Positions 1 through 7,734 are shown, counted from the first letter of the stretch. The stretch is DNA of 20,527 nucleotides from Planctomycetaceae bacterium (GCA_031283515.1 JAITBS010000365.1:1-20527); one strand, 5' to 3'. Notes: a model not told the origin generated them from the sequence alone. Translations and numbers: made by a program.

Positions 1-6
1 AAAATT

Positions 7-90
7 CTGTCTTTCAGACAGAGGAATGTTGATGATGTCCCTCCGCAGGTCGATGACCTGCGGTTATGAAAATCGCACCCCTTCGGGGTG
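7..90. repeat. Cluster of three perfect hairpins (REP-like)
   Basis: Three perfect short-loop hairpins lie in a row: 7-12 with 16-21 (CTGTCT/AGACAG, loop TTC), 43-51 with 55-63 (CCGCAGGTC/GACCTGCGG, loop GAT) and 76-81 with 85-90 (CACCCC/GGGGTG, loop TTC). GC-rich hairpins in AT-rich intergenic DNA resemble REP-type extragenic repeats, but no second full copy is present here to prove it. A tail (98-126) links it to the dispersed repeat family also seen near 7787 and 10331. Confidence 0.55.
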
Positions 91-97
91 AAAATCG

Positions 98-126
98 AAA
101 AATAATAATTCCACTGATAGATTACA
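98..126 (+). repeat. Dispersed repeat, copy 1 (ATTCCACTGATAGATTAC end)
   Basis: The stretch ending ATTCCACTGATAGATTAC recurs as an inverted 28-base match at 10331-10358, and its last 19 bases recur directly at 7787-7805. In all three places a GC-rich hairpin or repeat region lies on the same side of the motif, so it looks like the shared end of one element family. The rest of 127-292 is AT-rich and I see nothing else supportable in it; no convincing Shine-Dalgarno sequence precedes motA. Confidence 0.6.
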
Positions 127-292
127 GATTATTTGTCCTTTGCGGATATTATTATCATGGAATCGCGAAAAGTATGAAATTTTTCAATAAATTTCGTTGG
201 ATTTTTTGGGGGGTCGTGTTTTTTATGCTAAACTATAAAGACCGTTCTCAATTATTTTTACGCTTATGAAAGTTTTTTATGTTGGATAATCT

Positions 293-1066
293 ATGGGTAA
301 AGCAACAATTATAGGTTTAGCTTTGGGGTGGTTCCTGATTATCCTTTCTATCGCTCTCGGCGGTATTGATAAGTTAGCTATATTTATTAACATCCCTTCG
401 GTTCTTATGGTATTCGGAGGAGCGATTGCCTCCGTGTTGGTTGCCTATCCTTTATCGGCGTTCCTGCAATCATTGAATATTATCAAGATCACTTTTACCG
501 CCCAAGACCCTGATATTGTCCAAACAATTATGCAAATTGTTTCCCTTGCCGAATCCGCACGCCGTGAAGGTCTTTTGTCGCTCGAAAACCGAATGGAAGA
601 AATCGACAACCTGTTTCTAGCAACCGGATTGCGAATGGCAGTGGATGGTATTTCGCCGGAAGTTGTCGAAGGAATTATGAATACGGAAATCGACGCGGTG
701 AACGCTCGGCATGTGTATTGTCAAAGTGTGATTGCCAACTATGGTAAATATGCTCCGGCTTTCGGAATGATAGGAACATTGGTTGGGTTGGTGCTTATGC
801 TTGCCGATTTAGACCCGGATACGATTGGTATTGGTATGGCGGTTGCTTTGTTGACAACACTTTACGGAGCTGTTGTCTCGAACCTGATGCTTTTGCCCTG
901 GGCGGATAAACTCGGTTTTATCAATGCCAATGAAATTCAAACAATGGAAATTACCTTAAAAGGTGTTATTGCGATTCAATCGGGTGAAAACCCGCGAGTT
1001 ATTAAACAGAAACTGCTCATGTATCTCGCTCCCAAAAACAGACCCGAAGAAGAGTCTGATAGTTAA
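293..1066 (+). CDS. motA: Flagellar stator protein MotA (PomA-like)
   Basis: This is the inner-membrane stator subunit that couples ion flow to flagellar rotation; it works with MotB, encoded next. The protein has 257 residues with four hydrophobic segments (about 5-22, 34-55, 152-172 and 180-202) and a large cytoplasmic loop between the second and third. The loop has RREGLLSLE, placing R90 and E98 where E. coli MotA has its two rotor-contacting charged residues. The motifs APAFGMIGTLVGL (with P155) and MAVALLTTLYGA are typical of the family and closest to sodium-type PomA. The ATG at 293 gives the usual family length, but no strong ribosome binding site is seen. The last codons and stop merge into the heptad repeat that separates it from motB. 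Confidence 0.95.
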   Translation: MGKATIIGLALGWFLIILSIALGGIDKLAIFINIPSVLMVFGGAIASVLVAYPLSAFLQSLNIIKITFTAQDPDIVQTIMQIVSLAESARREGLLSLENRMEEIDNLFLATGLRMAVDGISPEVVEGIMNTEIDAVNARHVYCQSVIANYGKYAPAFGMIGTLVGLVLMLADLDPDTIGIGMAVALLTTLYGAVVSNLMLLPWADKLGFINANEIQTMEITLKGVIAIQSGENPRVIKQKLLMYLAPKNRPEEESDS

Positions 1067-1228
1067 TAGTTAGTAGTGAATAGTGAATAGTTGCGCAAGC
1101 GGAATTATTGATCTTGTTTGTGTATTGTCTCCGCTTGCGAACTATTAACTACTAACTATCCACTATTAACTATTCACTATCCACTATCCACTATTAACTA
1201 TTCACTATCCACTATTAACTATTAACTA
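1067..1228. repeat. Heptad inverted-repeat element A (motA-motB gap)
   Basis: The left arm (about 1063-1092) is built of 7-base units of the AGTGAAT/AGTTAAT type. A core follows in which CGCAAGCGGA (1094-1103) is perfectly inverted as TCCGCTTGCG (1130-1139). The right arm (1140-1228) consists of tandem 7-base units of the ACTATTC/ACTATTA/ACTATCC type. The arms are inverted relative to each other, so the RNA could fold into one long hairpin. It fills the gap from the motA stop codon to just before the motB start. Confidence 0.85.
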
Positions 1229-1233
1229 ATGTC

Positions 1234-1977
1234 ATGGCGCGTGAGAAACCCAAAGAGGCGGGCGTTCCTGAATGGATATTGACCTATGGGGATATGATGT
1301 CGTTGTTGCTTTGTTTTTTTATCATGCTCTACTCAATGAGTGTTATTGCAACAATTAAATTTGAAGCGGTGGTGGAATCGCTTCAGAAAAATTTGGGCTA
1401 TTCCGGTTCGAGTAAAACACCCAGCCGGTCAAATAAAACCACGTCGCAACGCTCCACCACCAGCGAACGTTCCAACCGTTTAGCCGCACTCACCGGCGGG
1501 CAACCGATTATTTCCACACAAGGTGAACATCAAAAAGTTCAAACATTTCGTGTTAAGGAAGAACTAATCAAAGGAGGAATTATTCGGTTTGATCTTGGCA
1601 GCGACGAATTGAATACTCAGGCAAAACAAGATATAGACGCAATTCTAACAACTCTTGTGGGTTCGCCTTTCAAAATTATGATTAAGGGTCATGCTGCGGC
1701 TTATGAGCTGCAAGGACCTTATCAACAAGACATTGATCTTGCGTATGCACGAGCGGTGAATGTTCGCGACTACCTTATTTCGCGCGGACTCAAAGCGAAG
1801 TTTTTCCAATTAGCGGTTGTTGGTTCCCACGAACCGCTCAACCGTGCAGTTTTACCGCCCGGAATTGATCCGAAAGCAATCAATTCTGTTGTCGAAATTA
1901 TTCTTCTTGATAAAACTGTTCGGAATTTACAAGATAATTCCAATGAAGACAATGTAAAAAATGTTCCCATTCAGTAG
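1234..1977 (+). CDS. motB: Flagellar stator protein MotB (PomB-like)
   Basis: This is the peptidoglycan-anchoring stator subunit that carries the ion-binding aspartate. The 247-residue protein has a short cytoplasmic N-terminus, then one membrane segment (about 17-38) beginning TYGDMMSLLLCFF, where D20 is the expected ion-binding residue. The SLLLCFF pattern is closer to sodium-type PomB/MotS than to proton-type MotB; this is by-eye inference. A polar serine/threonine-rich linker (about 58-90) leads to an OmpA-like peptidoglycan-binding domain (about 110-225) with IKGHAAAYE where many members have GHTD, then AYARAVNVRDYL with the conserved arginine. The ATG at 1234 follows the heptad repeat with no Shine-Dalgarno sequence. 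The next gene starts 49 bases downstream. Confidence 0.93.
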   Translation: MAREKPKEAGVPEWILTYGDMMSLLLCFFIMLYSMSVIATIKFEAVVESLQKNLGYSGSSKTPSRSNKTTSQRSTTSERSNRLAALTGGQPIISTQGEHQKVQTFRVKEELIKGGIIRFDLGSDELNTQAKQDIDAILTTLVGSPFKIMIKGHAAAYELQGPYQQDIDLAYARAVNVRDYLISRGLKAKFFQLAVVGSHEPLNRAVLPPGIDPKAINSVVEIILLDKTVRNLQDNSNEDNVKNVPIQ

Positions 1978-2026
1978 GGAATAATAACACCGTTTCGTAA
2001 TTTTCAATTGACTCCTGTTTCCAACG

Positions 2027-3553
2027 ATGTCCGACATTAAAAAGCAGAAACTTAGTACGAAATCAATTTTTTTTATTGTTGTGGTTTTGTTTGTTGTTGT
2101 TACGTACTATGTTGTTGCAATGCTGCAGCGTTATCATGTTCGTGAGATTAGGAGTAATTCGTTATTAATTTCTCCGAAAACGGTGAAATTTGGAGGTGAA
2201 ATGATATCGGGTGAGATGTTTCGCGGCATAGAAACGGCTCGATTTGAAAAAGACCGCAAGTTAATTGACGAAATTAAAAAAGTAATTGCTCAAAAGGAAA
2301 TGCCGTCCGAAATTTTTAAGGACAAATCTAAAGAAAATGCCAATATTGCTCTTACTCTAAACGATGTTTTCCGTCTTGATAATGATGAAGAATTAAAAAT
2401 ACTTCAGGCGGCTGCGCCCAAAGAAGACAAATGGAATATCACTAACGAAACACTAGAACAATTGGAGGACACACTAACCCATTTCGAATTGAAACGTCTT
2501 ACAATTCGGAATGTACTCAGTCAGCCGAACACTTGTTTTTATTTTATTTTTGAACAGGATGAGGAATTTGGTGAAATTGTTGATGTTCGGGCTGCTGATT
2601 ATTTGGAAGATTATCTTTTGCTTGAAGAATACGCGATTGCTCGGTCACTTCGGGATGGTCGGATTGAGGAGGCGTTAAATTCGTTGGTGTACATTTTTCG
2701 GATTGCTCAATTGGCGTCGGAAGCGGCGGTTCCGGCGGTTCGTTCTTCGGCGGCTCAGATTCGGTTGCGTGCGATTGATGTGATGCAGGCGATTGTTTTA
2801 GATGCGAAATTCAACAAACGATATTTGGGCGGTTTGTACGGAATGATGCAGGAACAACTTAAACATTGGACACCGGATCGTGCGGTTTGGATTGCAGACC
2901 GTGCCAGCGGTATGAAGACCTATCACCGGATTTTACAATATGGTCTTGAAGCGGCATTGACACCGAAAGAAATCGAAGATTTGGAAAATCGCGGCTTGCT
3001 GGTTTTCATTTCGCGAAAACAAAAAAAACGTAAAAACAACTCTGCCGCCGAGAATAATAATGATTCGGAAAATGACGAAACCAAAGAAACGATTCTTTTG
3101 AAAAACAATTTTTTCAACACACATATTGCGGATGAGATTTTTTATTTGCAATCGATGCAAAAAATTATTGACGATTGTAAAAAGCCGTTTTATCAACGTA
3201 TTCCCATTTTGGATGAGATTAACGATGAGCTGCTTAATAAGATGGACAAGGGACAAGAACTGGTAATTGCGGAGATATTACTTCGAGGAATTGTCCGTTT
3301 GATGCGGCTTTATGCACAAGATCGTGCTGGTTGTGAGATTGCGTTTTTGGCAATGTCTATCTCATTGGAAAAACCGACAGCTCCTTCTTTAATAACCAAT
3401 CCGTTTTCTGAGGAAGAATACAATATAGACCAGACGAAAGATGAGGAAAATCCGAACAAAAAATTTATTCTGGTTTCATCATCGGGTAATCGTTTACCGT
3501 TTTGTGTTCCTGATTATCGCACAGAAACAAAAGAAACAAAAAAACCGGAATAA
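2027..3553 (+). CDS. Membrane-anchored protein of unknown function
   Basis: I do not recognise this 508-residue protein. Residues 1-11 are basic and polar, and one strong membrane segment spans about 12-33, rich in V, F and I; this predicts an N-terminal anchor. The rest is soluble, mostly charged and probably helical, with an alanine-rich stretch (about 215-260, containing AAVPAVRSSAAQIRLRAIDV) that could be helical repeats. A lysine- and asparagine-rich linker sits near 330-355. No catalytic motif is visible. It starts 49 bases after motB on the same strand without a repeat element between, so it is probably co-transcribed with motAB. A flagellar or motility role is only a guess from position. 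The ATG at 2027 is chosen because it retains the complete membrane segment. Confidence 0.8.
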   Translation: MSDIKKQKLSTKSIFFIVVVLFVVVTYYVVAMLQRYHVREIRSNSLLISPKTVKFGGEMISGEMFRGIETARFEKDRKLIDEIKKVIAQKEMPSEIFKDKSKENANIALTLNDVFRLDNDEELKILQAAAPKEDKWNITNETLEQLEDTLTHFELKRLTIRNVLSQPNTCFYFIFEQDEEFGEIVDVRAADYLEDYLLLEEYAIARSLRDGRIEEALNSLVYIFRIAQLASEAAVPAVRSSAAQIRLRAIDVMQAIVLDAKFNKRYLGGLYGMMQEQLKHWTPDRAVWIADRASGMKTYHRILQYGLEAALTPKEIEDLENRGLLVFISRKQKKRKNNSAAENNNDSENDETKETILLKNNFFNTHIADEIFYLQSMQKIIDDCKKPFYQRIPILDEINDELLNKMDKGQELVIAEILLRGIVRLMRLYAQDRAGCEIAFLAMSISLEKPTAPSLITNPFSEEEYNIDQTKDEENPNKKFILVSSSGNRLPFCVPDYRTETKETKKPE

Positions 3554-3578
3554 TTAATAATTAGGGAATTTCCGGTTT
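3542..3578 (-). terminator. Intrinsic terminator of hisG-thiS
   Basis: AAACCGGAA (3542-3550) is perfectly inverted as TTCCGGTTT (3570-3578), with a 19-base AT-rich loop. Read on the minus strand, the stem is followed by a run of seven T counting the stem end, as expected for rho-independent termination after thiS. It lies between convergent genes and overlaps the 3' end of the plus-strand gene, so it may act in both directions, although the plus strand has no comparable T run. Confidence 0.65.
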
Positions 3579-3579
3579 A

Positions 3580-3780
3580 TCAACCGCCGCCGACAAGTGT
3601 AACGAGTTCGAGCGAATCGCCTTCTTCAAGCCGAACATCCGCAAATGTCCGGTAAGAAACAATATGACGATTTCGTTCTACGGCGACATGGCGGTTTGTT
3701 AATTTGAGTTGTTCCAAAAGTTGCGATATTGTCAAACCGTCTGGAATTTCGGTTAGTTCGTCGTTGATTGTTAGTTTCAT
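3580..3780 (-). CDS. thiS: Sulfur carrier protein ThiS
   Basis: This small ubiquitin-fold protein carries sulfur as a C-terminal thiocarboxylate for synthesis of the thiamine thiazole ring. It has 66 residues, the usual family length, starts MKLTINDELTEIPDGLTISQLL as family members do, and ends in GGG with the essential terminal Gly-Gly. It needs adenylation by an E1-like enzyme; the ThiF/MoeB-type gene at 7866-8894 is a candidate partner. It lies 47 bases downstream of hisG and is probably co-transcribed with it, with a likely terminator just after its stop. The usual neighbour thiG is not in the window. Confidence 0.9.
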   Translation of the reverse strand: MKLTINDELTEIPDGLTISQLLEQLKLTNRHVAVERNRHIVSYRTFADVRLEEGDSLELVTLVGGG

Positions 3781-3799
3781 GGTCGAACTCCATATTTAG

Positions 3800-3840
3800 T
3801 CAATAATTAGTTTAATCAATAATTAGTTTAATCAATAATC
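3800..3840. repeat. 16-base tandem repeat at the 3' end of hisG
   Basis: TCAATAATTAGTTTAA occurs at 3800-3815 and 3816-3831, with a partial third copy at 3832-3840. The hisG stop codon (3828-3830) lies inside it, and the third copy encodes the last HisG residues, so the repeat looks like a local duplication of the gene's 3' end into the gap before thiS. Confidence 0.8.
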
Positions 3841-4700
3841 TTCGAAATCGGGTACTCGACAATCCCACACGCACCGGCATCTTTTAATTGTGGAATTAAA
3901 AGCCGAACAGTGGATTCTTCAATAATTGTTGAAACTGCCAACCAGTTTTCATCGGAAAGATGTGAAATGGTTGGATTTTTTAATGCCGGAAGAATTGCAA
4001 TAACATCCTTGAGTTTATTTTTTGGAACGTTCATCATGAGACCGACTTTGCCTTCTGCTGCCATTGTTGCGCGAAGCATAAGTACTAAATCATCAATTTT
4101 ACGTCGTTTTTTTTCGTTGCGGTAAGAATGATGATTTGCAATAAATCGGGTGGTACTTTGGAGCACTTCGGCGATTATTCGCAGTTTATTGGCTTTGAGG
4201 GAACTGCCTGTTTCTGTAACTTCAACAATGGCGTCTGCTAATTTGGGGGGTTTTACTTCGGTTGCGCCCCAACTAAATTCCACATGCGCTGTAATTCCAT
4301 GCCGAGCAAGAAATTGAGTGGTCAGACCAACACCTTCGGTAGCAATCCGTTTCCCTTGCAAGTCTTGAATGGTTTGAATGGTCGAGTCTTCCGGCACACA
4401 AAGAACCCAACGAACCGGACGACGTGAAACCTTTGAAAACCGAAGCTCCGCAACTTCCAGAACATCGGAATTAGTTTCGACAATCCAATCATATCCGGTC
4501 AATCCGGCATCAAGTGAACCATCGGCAACATAACGAGCCATTTCCTGAGCGCGAATTAACAAACATTCGATTTCCTCATCGTCAATTGTCGGAACATAAC
4601 TCCGGCTTGCAACAGAAATATTGTATCCGCTTCTGCGAAAAAGTTCAAACGTTGCCTCTTGAAGGCTTCCGGCAGGAATTCCAAGTTTAAGTACACTCAT
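3828..4700 (-). CDS. hisG: ATP phosphoribosyltransferase HisG (long form)
   Basis: HisG catalyses the first step of histidine synthesis, joining ATP and PRPP to give phosphoribosyl-ATP. The 290-residue protein begins LKLGIPAGSLQEATFELFRRSGY, typical of the family. It has the two-lobed periplasmic-binding-like fold signals DGSLDAGLTGYDWIVE and ATEGVGLTTQFLARHGI, and the phosphate-loop-like VEVTETGSSLKANKLRII. Its length and the C-terminal part (about 215-290, ending IPQLKDAGACGIVEYPISKII) indicate the long, hexameric form with the regulatory HisG_C domain, which in characterised enzymes binds histidine as feedback inhibitor and does not need HisZ. No other his gene is present. The ATG at 4700 fits the family N-terminus, and a sigma-70-type promoter candidate lies about 50 bases upstream. 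Confidence 0.95.
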   Translation of the reverse strand: MSVLKLGIPAGSLQEATFELFRRSGYNISVASRSYVPTIDDEEIECLLIRAQEMARYVADGSLDAGLTGYDWIVETNSDVLEVAELRFSKVSRRPVRWVLCVPEDSTIQTIQDLQGKRIATEGVGLTTQFLARHGITAHVEFSWGATEVKPPKLADAIVEVTETGSSLKANKLRIIAEVLQSTTRFIANHHSYRNEKKRRKIDDLVLMLRATMAAEGKVGLMMNVPKNKLKDVIAILPALKNPTISHLSDENWLAVSTIIEESTVRLLIPQLKDAGACGIVEYPISKIID

Positions 4701-4747
4701 TGCAATATTAAAATTAAAGGATTATTTTGGGGTAACCATGCTCACAA

Positions 4748-4776
4748 ATAAAACGGTAATAAACAACTGTTGTCAA
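4748..4776 (-). promoter_or_regulatory. Candidate sigma-70 promoter for hisG-thiS
   Basis: On the minus strand, a perfect TTGACA (plus-strand TGTCAA at 4771-4776) is separated by 17 bases from TTTTAT (plus-strand ATAAAA at 4748-4753), a weak -10. It would give a leader of roughly 40 bases before hisG. No riboswitch or his-leader peptide is apparent. Confidence 0.45.
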
Positions 4777-4841
4777 TGGTAATATTTCACAGCATTTTCA
4801 CTTTAACTATATTGATAACATGAAAAAGATAGGGAATCAAG

Positions 4842-4879
4842 AGGTAGCCCGCTTTTCTCTGAAAGGCTTTCACCTACCA
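4842..4879. other. Possible stem-loop of unknown role
   Basis: GGTAG (4843-4847) pairs with CTACC (4874-4878), and inside it GCTTTTC (4851-4857) pairs with GAAAGGC (4861-4867) around a TCT loop with one G-T pair. There is no following T run and no match to an RNA family I know. The surrounding stretch, 4780-4990, holds nothing else I can support. Confidence 0.2.
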
Positions 4880-4993
4880 TCGCACCAAAACAGAATGCAA
4901 CAACAATTTCCGCCGTACACTCCGACCATTACCATCAATAATGCTGCTTGGACACAAAAAACTCCGATCAAATAACTTCATTGCCTCATTGTG

Positions 4994-5101
4994 GTTGAGA
5001 GTTGAGAGTTGAGAGTTTACATGCGGAGTTTTACCGTTTTGGTTGTAATCCATTGGTAATAATCCGCTTGCGGCATTATCAACTATCAACTATCAACTAC
5101 T
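4994..5101. repeat. Heptad inverted-repeat element J
   Basis: The left arm has 7-base units (GTTGAGA three times, about 4994-5016). A core follows, of which 31 bases (5021-5051) match element H (20440-20470) with two differences. The core contains ATGCGGAG and an inverted CCGCTTGCG. The right arm is TATCAAC repeated (about 5079-5100). It stands in the hisG upstream region, away from any stop or start codon, unlike the copies in the flagellar cluster. Confidence 0.75.
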
Positions 5102-5182
5102 CTATTTTACCAACCAACCTCGAACACTAAGACCTACTTTCAAGATAATTCAAAATTTTACACTATTTTCCAGACATCCTCA

Positions 5183-5210
5183 TTGCAAAGCCATCTTTTT
5201 TCGCTACAAT
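5183..5210 (+). promoter_or_regulatory. Candidate promoter for the DUF2344-rng pair
   Basis: TTGCAA (5183-5188), a 16-base spacer and TACAAT (5205-5210) resemble a sigma-70 promoter. The same -10 hexamer and spacer length occur at the argJ promoter candidate. The leader would be about 155 bases and would contain the hairpin at 5278-5294. Confidence 0.45.
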
Positions 5211-5277
5211 GATTCGTTTAATGTGTTGAAACGGCAAAATATAGAATTAGTGATAAAAGTAGTGTATTTTTGGAGTT

Positions 5278-5294
5278 GAGTCGAAAAACGACTC
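5278..5294 (+). other. Leader hairpin upstream of the DUF2344 gene
   Basis: GAGTCG (5278-5283) is perfectly inverted as CGACTC (5289-5294) around an AAAAA loop. It lies in the predicted leader. A mixed GGCTTTG rather than a T run follows, so it is a weak terminator candidate at best. Confidence 0.3.
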
Positions 5295-5371
5295 GGCTTT
5301 GTCAACAAATCAATTTTTAATTTTGAATGACTTCGGCAACCTACGGCGTATGCCGGAGTTTGTTCGAACCT

Positions 5372-6034
5372 ATGGTTCGACAACGCATACGTATTCGCTT
5401 CGGCAAATCGGGAAATCTCAAGTACATAGGACACAAGGATTTAATGCGTTCTTTGGAATTGCTATTCCGGCGTGCCCGACTCCCAGTGGCAATGAGCGGC
5501 GGTTTTCATCCCAAAATCAAGATGAGTCTCCCTTCCGCACTGGCTCTGGGAATTGAAGGTTTTGATGAAGTGCTTGAATTGGAAATAAACGAGTCCGCCC
5601 AACCGGTTGACCCGACTATTCTTCTTACCGACTTAAATCGTTGTTCGGTTAAAGGATTGGATTTCTATTCGGCTCGACAACTCGATCAACAGGAAACAAA
5701 AGCAAAACTTGACTCCTCAACATTCGAACTTAGTGTCCCCAAAGAACTTCATTCGCAAACCGTAAATCAAATTTCCTCCTTCCTGTCAGCAGATTCGGTA
5801 ATCATTGAAAAATCCAACGGTAAGTTTGTCAATGTCCGCACGGCAATCAATGAACTCCGGTTTTCACAAGAAACCGGTCAGCTGACCGTAACAATTTTAG
5901 CACAAAACGGTCCAGAAGCCGGTATTCGGGAAATCCTTCAGGTTCTTGGATTGAAAAAAGAACTTTTCAAAAGTATTTTTCCCAAACGGATTCGATGCCA
6001 ATTGACTGAAGAAATTTCGATTCAAAAAAAGTAA
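5372..6034 (+). CDS. DUF2344 / TIGR03936 radical-SAM-associated protein
   Basis: This matches the DUF2344 family (TIGR03936), proteins of unknown function usually encoded beside, or fused to, a radical SAM protein (TIGR03960 type) and next to RNase G. The family signature is at the N-terminus: RIRIRFGKSGNLKYIGHKDL, then RRARLPVAMSGGFHPKIKMS. From the ATG at 5372 the protein has 220 residues. An in-frame ATG at 5327 would add 15 residues (TSATYGVCRSLFEP after Met) that do not look like the family, so the later start is preferred. RNase E/G follows 37 bases later, probably in one operon. The radical SAM partner is not within the window upstream. Confidence 0.85.
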   Translation: MVRQRIRIRFGKSGNLKYIGHKDLMRSLELLFRRARLPVAMSGGFHPKIKMSLPSALALGIEGFDEVLELEINESAQPVDPTILLTDLNRCSVKGLDFYSARQLDQQETKAKLDSSTFELSVPKELHSQTVNQISSFLSADSVIIEKSNGKFVNVRTAINELRFSQETGQLTVTILAQNGPEAGIREILQVLGLKKELFKSIFPKRIRCQLTEEISIQKK

Positions 6035-6071
6035 AACGTATGCGCTTTCCCGCCGTGAGGAAAGGCAAAGA

Positions 6072-7676
6072 ATGAAACAAGAAATGTTAATTAACGTCCG
6101 GCAACCGGAAGAATGCCGGATTGCAATTGTCGAAAACGGCTTGCTCGAGGAACTTTATGTTGAACGCACCGCTCATGATAATTACGTCGGTAATATTTAT
6201 AAAGGTGTTGTTGTTAATATAGAACCAAGTATTCAGGCAGCGTTTATTGATTTCGGAATCGGACGTAATGGATTCCTTCACATTAGTGATGTTGAACCAT
6301 GTTATTTTAGGCAGGTTCCCGGTTGGGCAGAAAAAGAACGTCGTGAACAAGCCAATAATCGGAATCACCGCGATGATCGGAATTCCAAAAATTCCGTCCC
6401 TGATGATGGTTTCAATTCTAACAGACCACGTTTTAAACCTCCCATTCAAGAAATTTTCCGACGCGGTGATGAAGTTCTTATTCAGGTTATCAAGGAAAGT
6501 ATTGGTAATAAAGGACCAACATTATCGACTTATATTAGTATTCCGGGTCGTTATCTTGTGCTGATGCCTTCATTGGGCAGAGTTGGTGTTTCGCGCAAAA
6601 TCGAAGATGAGTCGTTACGGCGAAAATTACGCGATATGATGAATGGTTTGCATCCTCCCAAAGGACTTGGGTTTATTGTGCGAACCGCTGGTGCCGACCG
6701 AACTCAAAAAGAACTTTCACGCGATCTCGCTTATCTTATGAGACTCTGGAAAGTGATTGTTCGCCGCTTGAAAAAAATGCCTTCTCCGATTGATATCTAT
6801 GAAGAAAGCGACATGATTACCCGAACTATCCGCGATATTTTCAGTTCAGAAATTGACTCCATCTTTATTGACGAACCGGCTGCATTTGACCGAGCAAAAG
6901 AATTTCTACAATTCGTAATGCCGCGCCATGTCAATCGGTTGCAACTTTATGAAAGTAAAGAACCAATCTTTCACAAATTCGGAATTGATAAGGAAATTTC
7001 GAGAATTAACCATCGTCGAGTTCCATTAAAAGGCGGCGGTTCACTTGTGATCGATCAGACGGAAGCATTGGTTGCTATTGATGTCAACAGCGGTAGTTTT
7101 CGTACAGAAGATAACGCTGAAGAAACCGCTTATCAAATGAATCTTATTGCTGCGAAAGAAATTGCAAGGCAAATTCGGTTACGTGATCTTGGTGGTGTGA
7201 TTGTCAATGATTTTATTGACATGAAAAAGGAAATGCATCGCCGCAATGTCGAACGAATACTTCGTGATGCTATCAAACGCGATCGTGCTAAAACCAAGAT
7301 TTTGCGTACGAGTCCTTTTGGATTGATTGAAATGACTCGTCAACGAGTTCGTCCTTCGCTCAAACGAAGCGTGTATCAGGAATGTCCGTGTTGTCATGGC
7401 GGTGGAGTTGTCAAATCATCGGAAAGTATGGCGTTGGAAGTTTTTCGTGCATTAGTTCTGGCGTCGCAACATCCCAATATTGCCAAAATCCGTGTGATTC
7501 TTGCCGATGATGTTGTCGAATATCTGAACAATAAAAAACGCATTGAATTAGCAACGATTGAACGTGATGGCAATGTAGAAATTGTTATCCGTGCTCAACC
7601 CGATGTTTGGCCCGAACACCTCGAAATCGAATGTTTTGACGCCAATAATAAACCGATACCATTTACAATACACTAA
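6072..7676 (+). CDS. rng: Ribonuclease E/G
   Basis: This endoribonuclease acts in rRNA maturation and mRNA decay. At 534 residues it is near RNase G length and lacks the long C-terminal degradosome scaffold of E. coli RNase E. An N-terminal S1-type domain (about 35-150, with YVGNIYKGVVVNIEPSIQAAFIDFG) carries a charged, asparagine-rich insert of roughly 40 residues (about 85-125). The catalytic core has VAIDVNSG with D337 and VNDFIDM with D380; their 43-residue spacing equals that of the magnesium-binding aspartates D303 and D346 of E. coli RNase E. CPCCHGGG (C438, C441) is the zinc-link motif, again at the expected spacing. GAGGAAAGG just upstream of the ATG at 6072 is a plausible ribosome binding site. 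No rplU-rpmA follows, although they often do in other bacteria. Confidence 0.95.
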   Translation: MKQEMLINVRQPEECRIAIVENGLLEELYVERTAHDNYVGNIYKGVVVNIEPSIQAAFIDFGIGRNGFLHISDVEPCYFRQVPGWAEKERREQANNRNHRDDRNSKNSVPDDGFNSNRPRFKPPIQEIFRRGDEVLIQVIKESIGNKGPTLSTYISIPGRYLVLMPSLGRVGVSRKIEDESLRRKLRDMMNGLHPPKGLGFIVRTAGADRTQKELSRDLAYLMRLWKVIVRRLKKMPSPIDIYEESDMITRTIRDIFSSEIDSIFIDEPAAFDRAKEFLQFVMPRHVNRLQLYESKEPIFHKFGIDKEISRINHRRVPLKGGGSLVIDQTEALVAIDVNSGSFRTEDNAEETAYQMNLIAAKEIARQIRLRDLGGVIVNDFIDMKKEMHRRNVERILRDAIKRDRAKTKILRTSPFGLIEMTRQRVRPSLKRSVYQECPCCHGGGVVKSSESMALEVFRALVLASQHPNIAKIRVILADDVVEYLNNKKRIELATIERDGNVEIVIRAQPDVWPEHLEIECFDANNKPIPFTIH

Positions 7677-7734
7677 TTATAATATACTTCTTGCATTCAT
7701 TATTTTAATATTGCAACGATTTGTATTAAACAAT

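Noticed and set aside
66..269. Open frame of 67 codons upstream of motA
   Set aside because: It starts inside the hairpin cluster, covers the dispersed repeat and has no family resemblance or ribosome binding site.
4701..4747. TPP riboswitch or his leader peptide upstream of hisG-thiS
   Set aside because: The expected leader is short, with no TPP-box sequence and no histidine-rich frame.
4874..5089. Minus-strand open frame of 71 codons upstream of hisG
   Set aside because: Its codons run through heptad element J (NSQLSTLN-type residues come from the repeat); no protein family signal.
5360..5385. tRNA T-arm suggested by GTTCGAACC
   Set aside because: No acceptor, anticodon or D-arm can be fitted around it, and it lies at a coding start.
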